Shown here piece after piece: positions 35,147 through 47,266 of a stretch of DNA of 64,000 nt (the first letter of the stretch is position 1; every line of letters starts with the position of its first letter). Source of the stretch: Nicotiana tabacum (Eukaryota; Streptophyta; Magnoliopsida; Solanales; Solanaceae); the NCBI RefSeq assembly GCF_000715075.1, contig NC_134088.1:2666001-2730000 (forward strand), in the 5' to 3' direction. The notes under the pieces were generated by a model. It saw only the letters and a program-made list of their open reading frames with translations. It searched no databases and was not told the origin of the DNA. A program made the translations under genes and the position numbers.

Positions 35147-35803
35147 CATATTGTAGATAAAGTGTAGATAAAGTGTAGATAAATTGTAGTTAAATTGTAG
35201 ATTATTTGTATTCTGATTGTAGATGCTTTATTTTCTGTTTTCATAAATAAAAAACTGCTAAAACTTCTACAAATCTTCTGAAAAAATGCAATTATATCAA
35301 AAATCATAATTATGCTACAATTGGATGGGAATTGGGATATAAAAATTTAATGCACCCAATTTGTAGATATTTTGTAGATAAATTGAAGATTATTTGTATT
35401 CTAATTGTAGGTGCTTTGTTTTCTATTTTCACACATAAAAAACGACTAAAACTTCTACAAATCTTCTGAAAAAACGCAATTATGTCAAAAATTCCAATTA
35501 TGCTACAATTGAATGGGAATTGGGATATTAAAATTCAATGTACCCAGTTTGTAGATATTTTGTAGATAATTTGTAGATTTTCAACATAGATTGTAGTTTA
35601 ATTGTAATATAATGTAGTAAGTATGTAGATACCCTTACAAATAATATTGCTTTATACATACTTAAAATTGATTTGTAGTATATTTGTAGAATTTTTGTAG
35701 ATGAAGAGAAAATTTTTGTAGTCAACATGTGCGAAGATGTATTTAGTTCAAATTCTGATCAATCCAACTGTAACTACAATTTATCTACAATTTCTACAAT
35801 ATG

Positions 35804-35883
35804 TCTTCTTCTTCTTCTTCTTCTTCTTCTTCTTCTTCTTCTTCTTCTTCTTCTTCTTCTTCTTCTTCTTCTTCTTCTTCTTC
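35804..35883. repeat. (TTC)n microsatellite
   Basis: About 26 uninterrupted CTT/TTC triplets in the right arm of the foldback element, the mirror of the (GAA)n at 35061-35146. Confidence 0.97.
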
Positions 35884-36409
35884 GAGTTTCAATCTACAAT
35901 TCAGCCAAAACCAAGTCTAAATCTTCACCAAAATCCCTCAAAATTGAGATATAAATTCCAAAACATATTCTCAATTATTTACAACAACACCCAATCAAAA
36001 CAAATAATGATTTTTGAAAACCTAAGTTTGAATTCAAAGATTCAAAGCTTTTTAATGGTTGTCAATGGTGGAATTGTTGCTCTTTTATCTCTTTGAAGGT
36101 TTGTTCTTCTTCATTGAGAAAATTTGAAGCGGAAGGTAAATGTGTGTATGAACTTTGAAGATTTATCTTCAATATTTGGTGAAGGCAGTAGCTCTATGTC
36201 GTAAAACCATAAGAATATGATTTTGAATCCGAAAAGAAATAGGAAAACGTGGGCCCTGCTATTTCGTACGTAACAAATTTGTAATTTCCATCTCTGTATT
36301 TTTTTAGAAGAAGAAGGAATGGAGAAGAGGAAGAAAGGGGAGGGGAAAAACTGCGTAGGTCTTAGGAATTAGGAGGATAGAGAAACGTGGGATATATGGA
36401 CACCTTTAA

Positions 36410-36608
36410 TCTATATTATATTAAAAGGAGAGTAGTATGCATTGTGGTTAAGCCAAGTGGCAAACTAAAATGAAGCCACTTGGCAATTGTAGGACAACAT
36501 TAATTATTAGAAATTATAAATGGAAACATAATTAAAGGAAGTAGTTTAATGAATCTTATACATAATCCAAATATATCTTAGACAAATCTAATCTCTCTCT
36601 CTCTCTTT

Positions 36609-36658
<50 letters not shown>

Positions 36659-36928
36659 TGATCCACTCATAGATTTTCTTCTAAATTATCTAGAAATATG
36701 GAGGTAAAAAATTAATTAAAAAACTAAAATAGAAAAAAAATAAAAAATATAGAAAGACGTAAATTGAGATAACCTATGACTATTTATACTTTGAAGTAAA
36801 CTTAAATATAAAATAAAACTTACTTAAGATATTAAAGATTAATTGACTTCAAAAATTAAAAAAATTCTAGCAGTAAAATAAGATCTTACGTAAAGTATAA
36901 ATTTATTTATAAGATAAGAAAAAAGTAA

Positions 36929-36999
<71 letters not shown>

Positions 37000-39102
37000 T
37001 ATATTATATTAAAAGGAATATCGTGAGGCATGACATTAAGCCAATTGGCATATTCAGAAAATGTCACTTAGAAATAGTACATAGAGAAATAATCTAAATA
37101 GAAATATTTTTACTTAGTATTTTTAAGACATAATCTAAATAGATTTTTAGACAAATTTAATAAGGATTAAAACAACTTAGATTTGATCAAATTTAATTTA
37201 TGGTAGAAATTAATTAAAATTGACTCACATTCTTATACTGAATAAATTTTGATAGCTTTCCAAATATAATTATTAACTAACCACTTGATCTGGTTTCTTT
37301 CATTTCATAATTTTATTATTTTTAGATAGTACATGGAGAAATAAAATGATAGTGAAAATATTATCATTAGATATAATGTGTTCAAACAAATAAGAAATTA
37401 ACTTTTATGATTAATAATAAAACGAGTGTGGTAGAAATAGATATTAAATTAAACAAGCTAATGAAAGCCACATAACAATGTAATAATATTATGTATTGAA
37501 TAATAGAATAGCAAAAGTAAGGAATAAATAGAGAGAAATTAATCAAAACTTTCATCATAAAGAAAAATGATAAAAATTATTTAAATTTGAGATGAGAAAG
37601 TTGTTATTTATCTATTAAGATAAGAAAGATGATATTGTGGATAATACCACACAACTTATGTCTAACAGATAAAATAAGAACTTAAAAATATTAAAAATAG
37701 TGTGAGAATATTTATGGTAAGAATTAGTTTAGAAAATAAAATAAAGTGAAATAAAATACTTTAAAATACTATTGATAAATTTAAAAAAAAATTAAGAATT
37801 CAAGCAATATTTTTAAAAATAAAATAGATATTTATTTTAAGATTAAAATATTTCTAAATTTATCTATATTATATTAAAGGATAGTAATTGATAATAATAC
37901 TAAATAAAGTGGCAAATTAATTAAAAGTCGTATAAAACTGTGATAATATCATATATTTGATAACATAATAGCAAAAGTAAAAAAATAATTAAAAATTAAA
38001 TATTAGAAATGAAAGGAAAAGACTATTTTGCTTAATATTAGAAAGTTCTTAAATTGATGATGAGAATGCTCAAACTATGGATATGACCACCAAAAATTAA
38101 AGTCTTACTAGATAAGAATTAAAATTTTAAAAATATAAAATAAATATCTAATATAAGTAATTTTATTGACTAAAATTAAAAGTCAAATTTTGTATCTTGA
38201 AACTAAAAGAGATTTTTTTTTTATTGCATGTAATACAAAAAATAAATATAAAAAAACTTAATAGATTTGGAATATAATAATCAAGGAACTTATATATTAA
38301 TATTTTATACTAGTCAAAGTTACAACTTAAAGTCAAATATGATATTATTTTGATTACAGGTAAAATATTAATTAAAAATTTCTTAGTAGGGAAGAGACTA
38401 TATAAAGAAAATAAAATAGATATAACGTGAGAATATATTAAATTAATTTAAAATAAAATAAATTAAATAATTGAATAATATTCCAAAATATTATTTATAG
38501 ATTTAAATAGTAAAATAGTTTCGAGTAAGAGGATAAAAGCGTAAAATATTTTAAATTTCAAGAATAAAAAAATAATATTTATCGACAATTATTAAAAGGA
38601 TAATAAGCAAAATATTAAGTCAATTAGTAAGCCGAAAAACTCAAATGAAAGTATAATAATATTAAATAATAAATAATTTAATAATTTTAAGCAAAGAACA
38701 AAAACAATTGTGTAAAATTTAAAAGAATAAGACTTATTTAAGCTTTAGACAAAAAAAATAAACTAATACTGAGAGTTTTATTAAAATAATATAGTTTAAT
38801 ATGTTTAAATAAGACACATCACCACATGACATAGTTAGTAATTTTTAATATTGATAACGAAATGAAATTCAAGTACTAAAATTAACCTATTGGATTATAT
38901 AAATATAGAAAAAGAAAACAGGTTATCCAATATGAGATTTGCGAAATGGTTTCATGTCGTGCTTCTTAATTAATATCTAATGATTATCTATAAATTTTAT
39001 CTAGAAGGTTTGTATTTTAAAGTTATTTATACATAATTCAAATAATCCAAATCACAATCCGACATGATTTGTGTCCGCGCATCGCGCGGGTACTAATACT
39101 AG
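36410..39102 (+). mobile_element. Non-autonomous Helitron, first of a tandem pair
   Basis: It starts TCTATATTATATTAAAAGG after an A (36409) and ends with hairpin CCGCGCATCGCGCGG, then GTACTAATACTAG, followed by T. A 5' TC, a 3' hairpin about 10 bp before CTAG, and insertion between A and T without target duplication are the Helitron signature. The inside is AT-rich and non-coding. Two more 5'-end-like sequences lie within it: about 36993, next to an (AT)n tract (36936-36994), and 37863 (TCTATATTATATTAAAGG). It also has (CT)n and (AC)n tracts at 36591-36650. Confidence 0.88.
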
Positions 39103-41822
39103 TTATATTAAAAGGAGAGTAGTATGCATTGTGGTTAAGCCAAGTGGCAAGCTAAAATAAAGCCACTTGGTAATTTTAGGACAACATTAATTATTAGAAA
39201 TTATAAATAGAAACATAATTAAGGGAAGTAGTTTAATAAATCTTATACATAATCTAAATATTCTTAGACAAATCTAATCTCTCTCTCTCTCACTCTTAGT
39301 TTAATAAATCTTATACATAATCTAAATATATCTTAGACAAATCTAATCTCTCTCTCTCTCTCTCTCTCACACTATATATATGTGTGTGTGTGTATTTGTA
39401 TTTATATCTATATTTATATCTATATCTGTATTTATATCTATATATTGATCCACTCATAGATTTTCTTCTAAATTAGATCGAAATATGGAGGTAAAAAATT
39501 AATTAAAAAATTATAATAGAAAAAAAATAAAAAATATAGAAAGACGTAAATTGAGATAACCTATGACTATTTATACTTTGGAGTGTGTGTGTGTGTATGT
39601 ATATATATGTTGATCCACTCATAGATTTTCTTCTAAATTAGTTAGAAATATGGAGGTAAAAAATTAATTAAAAACTATAATAGAAAAAAATAAAAAATAT
39701 AGAAAGTCGTAAATTGAGATAACCTATGACTATTTATACTTTGGAGTAAGTTAAAATATGAAATTAAATTAAATTTTACTTTAGGTATTAAAAATTTATT
39801 GACTTCAAAAATTAAAAAAAAAATCAGGCGGTAAAATAAGATCTTACATAAAGTATACAATTACTTATAAAATAAGAAAAAAAATTTAAATATCTATATC
39901 TTCTATCTATATTATATTATATTAAAAGGAGGGTAGTGAGGCATGATATTAATCCAAGTGGCGTATTGAGAAAATGTCACTTAGCATTTTTAAGATATAA
40001 TCTAAATAGATTTTTTAATTTAATAAGGATTAAAACAACTTAGATTTGCTCGAATTTAATTTATGGTAAAAATAAATTAAAATTGACACATTCTTATAGT
40101 AAATAAATTTTGATTGCTTTCCAAATATAATTATTCACTAACCACTCGATTTGTTTTCTTTCATTTTATAATTTTATTATTTTTAAAAATAGTACATAAA
40201 GAAATAAAATGATAGTGAAAATATTATCATTAGATATAATGTGTTCCAACAAATAAGAAATTAATTTTTAGATTAATATCTAAATTGAGTACAATTAATG
40301 AAAGCATACGATAATTTTTAAAAATGTAGTCCAATTAAAAATTAGAAGGATATAACTTTTTTGAAGATAAAAAAATTCTTCTTAAAATATTAAGAATAAA
40401 TTAGAAATAGTGTGAGAATATTTATGCTAAGAATTAGTTTATAAACTAAAATAAAGTGAAATAAAATACTTAAAAATACTATTGATAAATTTAAATAACT
40501 CAATAATTCAAGCAATGTTTTTAAAATAAAATTGATACTTATTTTAAGATTAAAAAAATTCTAAATTTATCTATATTATATTAAAGGATAGTAATGGATA
40601 ATTATATTAAATAAAGTGGCAACTTAATTAAAAGCCATATGAAACTGTGATAATACCATATATCTGATAATATAATAGCAAAAGTAAAAAAAATAATTAA
40701 AAATTTAATATTAGAAATGAAAGGAAAAGACTATTTTACTTAATGTTAGAAAGTTCTTAATATTATGATGAAAATGCTCAAACTATGGATAGAACCACCA
40801 AAAATTAAAGTCTTGCTAGATATAGAATTAAATTTTAGAAAATATAAAATAAATATCTAATATAAGTAATTTTTAACGAAAACAAAAAATCAAATTTTGT
40901 ATCTTGAAACTAAAAGGAAAGAAAATTTATTGCATGTAATACAAAAAATAAATATAAGAAAAACTCAATAGATTTGGAATATAATAATCAAAGAACTTGT
41001 ATATTAATATTTTAGACCAATCAAAGTTATAATTTAAAGTAAAATATGATATTATTTTGATTACAGGTAAAATATTAATATAAAAATTAATTAAAAATTT
41101 CTTAGTAGGGAATAGACTGTATAAAAAAAATAGAGATAGTGTGAGGATATTTATACTTTAAATTATTTTAAAATAAAACAAAGTAAATAATTGAATAATA
41201 TTCAAAAATAATACTGATAAATTTAAATAGTAAAATACTTTCGAGTAAGAGGATAAAAGAGTAAAATATATTAAATTTCAAGAATAAAAAAATAATATTT
41301 ATCTATAATTATTAAAAAGATAATAAGTAAGATAGTAGGTCAATTAGTAACCCGAAAAAAATATATGGAAGTATAATAATATTAAATAATAAATAATACA
41401 ATAATTATAAGCAAAGAACAAAAAAATGTATAAATTTTAAAAGAATAAGGCTTATTGGAACTTGAGATAAAAAATAAAATGATATTAAGAATTTTATTAA
41501 AATTATATGATCTAAATATGTTCAAACGAGACAAATCACCACATGATATATTTAGGATTTTTTTAAAAATATTGATGACGAAACGAAATTCAAGTACTAA
41601 AATTAACCGGTGGATTATATAAATATAGAAAAAAAAAACAAGTTATCAACTAAGAGATTTGCAAAATGGTTTCATGTCTTACTTCTTAATTAATATCTAA
41701 TGATTATCTATAAATTTTATCTGAAAGGTTTATATTTTGAAGTTATTCATACATAATTCAAATAATCCAAATCACAATCCGACATGGGCTGTGTCCGCGC
41801 ATCGCGGGGGTACTAATACTAG
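39103..41822 (+). mobile_element. Non-autonomous Helitron, second of a tandem pair
   Basis: It follows directly on the CTAG of the first copy and has the same order of sequence. Its first 6-7 bases are missing (it starts TTATATTAAAAGGAGAG). The 3' end has CCGCGCATCGCGGGG, then GTACTAATACTAG at 41822. Internal 5'-like ends lie at 39906 and 40570, parallel to those of the first copy. It contains an extra local duplication (39444-39584 and 39611-39745) and a shorter middle part. It has no coding capacity; the frame at 39675-39860 is not a gene. Confidence 0.86.
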
Positions 41823-41987
41823 TTAAGGAGTAAAAACTGCCCATTAATTAGATCCTTAATTAAGTATGGTATAAGATTGGTAATTTGGTATACTAAGTGT
41901 AATTAAATCAAACCTTAAACATTAAGGGTAATAAGGTTTCCTATGTGGCATAGGAAGGTAAAAATTCCTTCATTTTTATTAGACAAA

Positions 41988-42377
41988 ATAGCACGGTATA
42001 GCCAGTTTTCGGACCAGTCATTCAAAAATAGTCAGCATTTACCAAGTCAATAAAAAATAGTCACTATTTTGCTGCAACAGAGACCGGTCCAACATAATAT
42101 ACTAGAGTTCGGTGCACCTGTGTATGAACTTCCAGCATATTATGCTGAACCGGTATACTTTGTTGGCTCCAGTATAATATATTAGAGTTCCAGTATATTA
42201 TACTAGTATATTATACTGGAACTCCAGTATATTATGCTGGAATATTTTTCGGATTTTGAACAATGTTTTCATTCAGATTTATCTTTATATGAAAAGTGAC
42301 TAAATTTTGATTACTTTTGAAACTGTGGCTATTTTTGAATGGCCACTTATAAATCTGACTATTTTTGAATTTCTCCC
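41988..42377. repeat. Dispersed repeat copy 1, with AGCATATTATGCT palindromes
   Basis: About 390 bp starting AAAATAGCACGGTATAGCC and ending TTTTTGAATTTCTCCC. The middle is a run of short palindromes such as CCAGTATATTATACTGG and CCAGCATATTATGCTGG. A second copy lies at 43138-43562. The ends are loosely inverted (AAAAATAGTCAG in both directions), which suggests a MITE-like element, but no target duplication is visible. Confidence 0.7.
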
Positions 42378-42492
42378 TTTTTATTAAGGTCCCTCCTTTC
42401 TCAAAATTTAACAATGTTAATTCCTACTACAATAAGGACAACGATGGTAATAAAAATCGTAACAAAAATTATGCTGATGTTAATTATTAGTG

Positions 42493-42662
42493 GCGGAGCC
42501 AAAATTTTTAATAAGGAGATACGAAATATTTAAAAAGTAAACATATAAAAAATCAACATCTATTATATACGCATTAAAAAAATTAGCCTTATATATACGA
42601 TATATTTTTTCAGCAAAGAGGGTTCAGATGAACCCCTTCTACCACCCTAATTCCGCCCCTGG
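42493..42662. mobile_element. Short MITE with GTGGCGGAGCC end
   Basis: It begins AGTGGCGGAGCCAAAATTTT and ends ACCCTAATTCCGCCCCTG, giving imperfect inverted ends around about 170 bp, with GGGTTCAGATGAACCCC near the right end. This is a common Solanaceae MITE layout. The target duplication is unclear. Confidence 0.55.
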
Positions 42663-43137
42663 TGGCCGATGTAGCTCCTCCGCAATGAATTCATCCAGGA
42701 TAAGCATTTTAAACACACAACATAATTTATAGTAAAACATTCTGAACACATAATTTTAGAAGAATAATAAGTCCAGTAACAAGTAACGGTCGAACTCATT
42801 AAGTTTAAATTCTAAATTCGTATTTGTTGATGAGGTACACGTAATTCAAGTGGATAAAGAAGATGATTAAAAAAGATGAGCAACAAATAAAGATGAATAT
42901 AACAAAAAAGAAAGCAAATAAATTAAAAATAAAGAAATAAAATGTAGCTAAATATAGTAAAATAAATAGATATGGATGATTAAAATTCGAACATCTACAC
43001 ATATCATCTAGTTCAAGACAGACAATAATTCTTTTATAAATGTTATTTTAAAGTTATTTATCCTTTTTAACATCTCTAGCGTAAATTTCATCCTATGATT
43101 GTCTATTTCTAAAAACTTTACTACTTCAGTATTTTAT
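42663..43137. other. Intergenic, nothing recognisable
   Basis: AT-rich sequence between two repeats. The frame at 42805-43002 is low-complexity (F/I-rich) and not supported. Confidence 0.35.
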
Positions 43138-43562
43138 AGTGAAAATAGCACGGGCTAACCAATTTTCGGATTGATAATTGAAAAATAGTCAGCATTTGTA
43201 AAGTCGTTGAAAAAAAGTCATTATTTTGCTGCAATACGGAAAGTTCCAGCATAATATACCGGAGATTGGTGCACATGTGTATGAACTTCCAGCATATTAT
43301 GCTGGAACTCCAACACACAAAAAGTTCCAGCATAACATACTGGAGATCGGAGCACCTGTAAATGAACTTCCAGCATATTATGCTGAACCAGTATATTATG
43401 TTGGAAGTCCAGTATATTATATCAGAATATTTTCCGGATTTTGAACAGTATTTTCATTCAAATTTATCTTTACATGAAAAGTGGCTAAATTTCGATTACT
43501 TTTGAAAAAATCGCTAGTTTTCAATTACCACTTGTAAATATGGCTATTTTGAATTTCTCCCT
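43138..43562. repeat. Dispersed repeat copy 2, with AGCATATTATGCT palindromes
   Basis: Same family and orientation as 41988-42377, starting GAAAATAGCACGGGCTAACC and ending TTTTGAATTTCTCCC. An internal segment of about 80 bp is duplicated here: GTTCCAGCATAA followed by GGAGAT occurs at about 43235 and 43323. The frames at 43121-43444 come from the repeat. Confidence 0.7.
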
Positions 43563-44035
43563 ATTTTATATGTCAATTGTCCTTTCACTTAAAAGTAACT
43601 AAATTAAAGTTTTACTGATAGAATTTCAAGTTTACAAAGTGAAAGTTCAAATTTATAAGGACTTCATTGCAAATAGAGTATACTTTTTAAGAAGAATCGT
43701 TAGTGTTATCCCTTTTTATGACTTTTGGTAGAGGAATTTTCCCACTTGTCCAAAAAGGTTTCATTTAAAGAATATTATAATGTTAGTGCCTTAAATAATG
43801 GTTATCTTTCATGACTATAATGATCATAATTTTACCTTTTTTTACTTTCCTACTCAGAACTTTTTCTGACATACCAACAATGAATTCAGGTGCTCAGATT
43901 ACTCGTGTCATTAGTAATTAAAACATCTTCTAATTTTCCCCACAAAATTATATGTAAGAAAATTTAATGTCGTGATTACAACAACCCATGTTTACCTAGT
44001 TCGGGAAAATTGTTATACGGTGTTCGTTGCTTTAC
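43563..44035. other. Intergenic, nothing recognisable
   Basis: AT-rich unique-looking sequence with no gene, inverted repeat or tandem repeat that I can see. Confidence 0.35.
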
Positions 44036-44735
44036 CACTTTGTTTGGATCATTGTTCCTCATCGTTTTATATTGTATCGTACTGTATTATAGCGTTTTGT
44101 AATGTTTGAATAGATTGTATTGTTTGTTATTGTTAAATAATATTTTACTGTTTGGTTTGATTGTATCGTACTGTATTGTAATTGATAAGTTTATTAAAAT
44201 ACCCTCAATTGTTTACATATTAGATTTATCAAAAATTATGCATAAAAATAATTTTAAAAAATAAAAAAAGAAGAAGGCAAAACACCATAAGAAAGCAAAA
44301 CAAAGGAGCGAGACAGAAGAAGGCAAAACAAAGAAGCACAATTAATTAGAATTAAGTTAAAAGCAAATTAGGAGAAAAAATAAAACAGAAGGCGGCAAAA
44401 CACCTTTAACGTTGGCGGCAGAAGTTCTGAAAAAAAATAAAGTAGGTCATATGTTGGAGATTTAGAATTAAAATAGAAAAAAAAACTAAAGGGTAAAATA
44501 GAATTGTGGACTAATACATTAGAGCATAATTGGAAAGAAAAATAAGAAACAATCCCGCTACATCAAATCGGTTGTTTCAAAAGAGGGGACCTTTTATTTT
44601 TCCGGAATAATGGATTTAACAATACAATACAATCAATTTTAACGAAACAATCAAAACAAATATTATTTTGGGATAACAATACAATATAAACAATATGATA
44701 CAATGCGGAACAACCATCCAAACAAGCTTTAAGTA
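44036..44735. mobile_element. TIR MITE with GTTTGGATNNTTGTTCC ends
   Basis: Left end TTTGTTTGGATCATTGTTCC and right end, on the minus strand, CTTGTTTGGATGGTTGTTCC. Both are followed by TTGTATCGT/ATTGTATCAT-like runs. The interior is AT-rich and non-coding. GCTTTA lies just outside both ends, a possible target duplication. The frame at 44563-44757 is not a gene. Confidence 0.7.
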
Positions 44736-44805
44736 TCACAAATGAACAATTATACATAATTTAATGAGGATTAGGTGTCCAAATAGGTAATTATTTGGAC
44801 AGATA

Positions 44806-45074
44806 AATACTCTCTAGTCTCAAATTATCTGACTTATTTTTCTTTTACACGCTTCTTAAGAAAGTACTGATAAGTAGGAAGTATTTTTTACTATTTTACC
44901 TTTATGTCTTAGGAGATAATCTCTTACTCCATAATTTAGGAGTAGCCTTCAAGAACCATTATTACTATTAAGGGTAAAATAGAGAAAAAATAATTAAATT
45001 TGTCTTGAACTTTTAAAATGACATATAATTTAAGATAGTTATTTTTAGAAAACACGACACATCATTTGAGACGA
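44806..45074. mobile_element. Stowaway MITE
   Basis: Inverted ends TACTCTCTAGTCTCAAATTA and, on the minus strand, TACTCCCTTCGTCTCAAATG match the Stowaway consensus (CTCCCTCCGTNTCAAA with TA target duplications). About 270 bp, non-coding. Confidence 0.85.
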
Positions 45075-45179
45075 AGGGAGTACGTCAAAATTCAAAATTG
45101 TATGATTACACCAAAATCGTGGCTTCCCAAACATACCCTAGAAATTAAGGTGTCCAAACAAAAATAATGTTATATTGAA

Positions 45180-45405
45180 AAGCACCCTTCGGGGTGGCCG
45201 AGTTAGTTGAGCAAGGGGTCCTAAATTGAAGGTCTAGTGCTTGAACAATACTTGAATTTTTCTCTGTTAAGCCCGTTGCACGAGATTTCTAGTACAATTT
45301 TTCTTTTTATGTGATTTGCAAACTATTATATGGGAACGAGGTTTATTCTGTGCGCATCCAAAGTATAGTTGCTGAGTTTCTTTTTACAAAAAAATTGTTG
45401 TTATG
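45180..45405 (+). mobile_element. tRNA-derived SINE
   Basis: The head GGGGTGGCCGAGTTAGTTGA resembles a tRNA A-box, with a weak B-box region about 50 bp on. The body includes GATTTGCAAACTATTATATGG and GTGCGCATCCAAAGTATAG, which I know from Solanaceae SINEs. It ends in an A-run and TTGTTGTTATG. Confidence 0.6.
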
Positions 45406-46223
45406 AGAAGATTGTCCATGTATTTGGCTGATGAGAAATAAGATTGAGTGCCACTTTCATTTCTTTCAATAATCAAATTTATTCTAATAGTTACACTATT
45501 AAAAGAATTTGGAATCAAAAGATGAAACACAATGAAATGGGTATGGAAAAAGATTAAAAAGCTATTTTGAAATTCCTACTTTTCTTTTGAATCAACTCTG
45601 CCACCAAAAGTTGCTGTTGGTGCAACATATTCTCGTCCTTAATCAAAGGTTTCGGTTTAAAATTTTGAGAACAAAGTTCTTTTTAGCAAGTAACATTTTA
45701 TCTCCAAGTAAACTAGTAAATTGAAAATTTTAGGCGCGAATTTGAATAACTTAGGCTCCAAAAAGATACCAGACATCGAATAAAAACGAAAAAACAATTT
45801 CAAACATGTCTATAACCCGTTCACCAAGACTAACCTATTGATAGGGAGAGGGATAATCGGGCTCGTTAACCTTAAAGAAAAAATTCTAGATATATATGTA
45901 TATATATATTGAAAACGATTATATATTTTGCATGGAAATCTTAAAATAAAAAACTCGGGGCATTGAGCAATCTGCTCACGTAATTCATCACCTTCAGATC
46001 TTGGATCCGCCTCTACCATTTAATAAATAAGAAAAAGCCATTACTAATGCCAAAGAGATTTTAATCAATAATTAAGAGGTTCATGGTTTTACAAATTCAC
46101 CTCTTGATTTACTCCATAAAATACAAAATTGTGCACCATCTACAAGAATAATACATATACAATTAACGAGTGAGCTAGGTGTCACAAGAATTTAACACAA
46201 TTTTTTTTTAAAAGTAAAAATAT
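45406..46223. other. 3' flank of gene C and intergenic DNA
   Basis: No gene is supported. The frame at 45810-46019 is partly repeat-like. The segment near 46196-46223 is the 3' flank of gene C on the minus strand. Confidence 0.35.
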
Positions 46224-47168
46224 TCAAATTAAACTAATCTCACTATCTCTATCACTTTTGATAGAATCTCTTTTCTTAAGATCAAAGTAAAAAACAGTTG
46301 TCACAATAAAGCTCCATTGAACCACCAAAGCATATAAAAATATCCAAACCACATTATCCAATAACAATTTAATCACAACCGTCGATTCAACTCTCACGAA
46401 ATCCCAACCGTTCATCGACATCTCTATCATACCACGAACAATACCCGAAAACAAAACAAACAACCCGGACAAAACCCACCCACATATCCGTTTCCCCTCC
46501 ATCAAACCCGACCCGAACCTGATAGCATCAAACCCGTACTTCCCTTCATTAACTGAAACCACAAGCGCCAAGCTCGTAACCGCCATCAAATGGAGCTCCA
46601 AACCCGACCCGAGAACCACAATAACCACCCGAATAAATGGGTAGGTCTTGAAATATGCTATCAACATCCCCGGGACAACAGTACAAGCTAACATGATAGC
46701 GTAAACACACATTGTAGTAACCAAAACCCGTTTCCAAACGGTTTTTACCGCGGTAAAAGCCGTTAAAACAGTCGGTTTCCCGTTCGAACAAACGGAAAAT
46801 GCAACATCTACCGCAGCAATTGCAGTAAAAAAAGACAGTAAAAAAGTAGGAAAGAAAAACAAAAATTTCAAGAAAAGTAAAGACTTAGCTTCTTTACTTG
46901 CTTCTTCTAATACATGTCCCGACTCAACAAGTATAGGTGAAAAAAGTGAGAGTTCTTCAAGATGTTGAATACTAATTTTTAAAGGGTAAGTTATAAAAGA
47001 AAATAAGAAGAGAAAAAAAGAAAGTGGAAAGGAAATTAAAGCAAAAATATAAAAAGAAAGTTTTTTGGTAGAAAATAAAATTTTTATGGAAGTGAAGATA
47101 AAGTTGGCAAGAAGAAATAGACCGGCCGGTTCTTGGGAAATATGACCGGAATTTTCTCCGGCGGGCAT
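46224..47168 (-). CDS. Multi-pass membrane protein, gene C (diverged paralogue)
   Basis: Intact single-exon gene of 314 residues (MPAGENSGHISQEPAGLF). The N-terminal 20 residues are polar; then about six hydrophobic segments follow, starting with LSFYIFALISFPLSFFLFLF. The family signature is present in altered form: LALVVSVNEGKYGFDAIRFG then LMEGKRICGWVLSGLFVL, with the tail VTTVFYFDLKKRDSIKSDRD. Genes A and B have EEN/EEG and KGK/KGN at these points. The coding sequence is richer in GC than A and B, with many CCG and CGG codons. It looks like a separate, older branch of the same family, and better preserved than its surroundings. Role unknown; predicted integral membrane protein. The 80-codon frame inside it on the same strand is a shadow. 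Confidence 0.87.
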   Translation of the reverse strand: MPAGENSGHISQEPAGLFLLANFIFTSIKILFSTKKLSFYIFALISFPLSFFLFLFSFITYPLKISIQHLEELSLFSPILVESGHVLEEASKEAKSLLFLKFLFFFPTFLLSFFTAIAAVDVAFSVCSNGKPTVLTAFTAVKTVWKRVLVTTMCVYAIMLACTVVPGMLIAYFKTYPFIRVVIVVLGSGLELHLMAVTSLALVVSVNEGKYGFDAIRFGSGLMEGKRICGWVLSGLFVLFSGIVRGMIEMSMNGWDFVRVESTVVIKLLLDNVVWIFLYALVVQWSFIVTTVFYFDLKKRDSIKSDRDSEISLI

Positions 47169-47259
47169 TTTGTTTCTTTTTTTCTAATTGGATATTTGGA
47201 TTTTTTTTTTGGGAGGTTATGGAATTTGAAAGGAATGGTGGAAGTGGAATGTGGACCTA

Positions 47260-47266
47260 TTATATA
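47260..47266 (-). promoter_or_regulatory. TATA box of gene C
   Basis: The minus strand reads GTTATATAATAGG about 92-98 bp upstream of the ATG, giving a 5' leader of about 60-65 nt. It lies in an otherwise purine-rich leader region. Confidence 0.5.

Larger units (their letters stand above)
34757..36120. mobile_element. Large foldback element with GAA/TTC tracts
   Basis: Sequence from about 34868 to 35190 is the reverse complement, with some divergence, of about 35762 to 36090. Matching pairs include TTGAGTTTTCAAAAATCATT with AATGATTTTTGAAAACCTAA, and GAAACTCGAAG with CTTCGAGTTTC. The arms contain (GAA)n and (TTC)n respectively. The core has two direct copies of about 188 bp (35201-35388 and 35389-35575) rich in TTGTAGAT. 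No transposase is seen. The structure fits a long-TIR or foldback transposon, perhaps Mutator-like. Poly-leucine frames over the tracts are artefacts. Confidence 0.75.

Noticed and set aside
35047..36096. Frames encoding long poly-leucine or poly-phenylalanine stretches
   Set aside because: They are readings of the GAA/TTC microsatellites in the foldback element.
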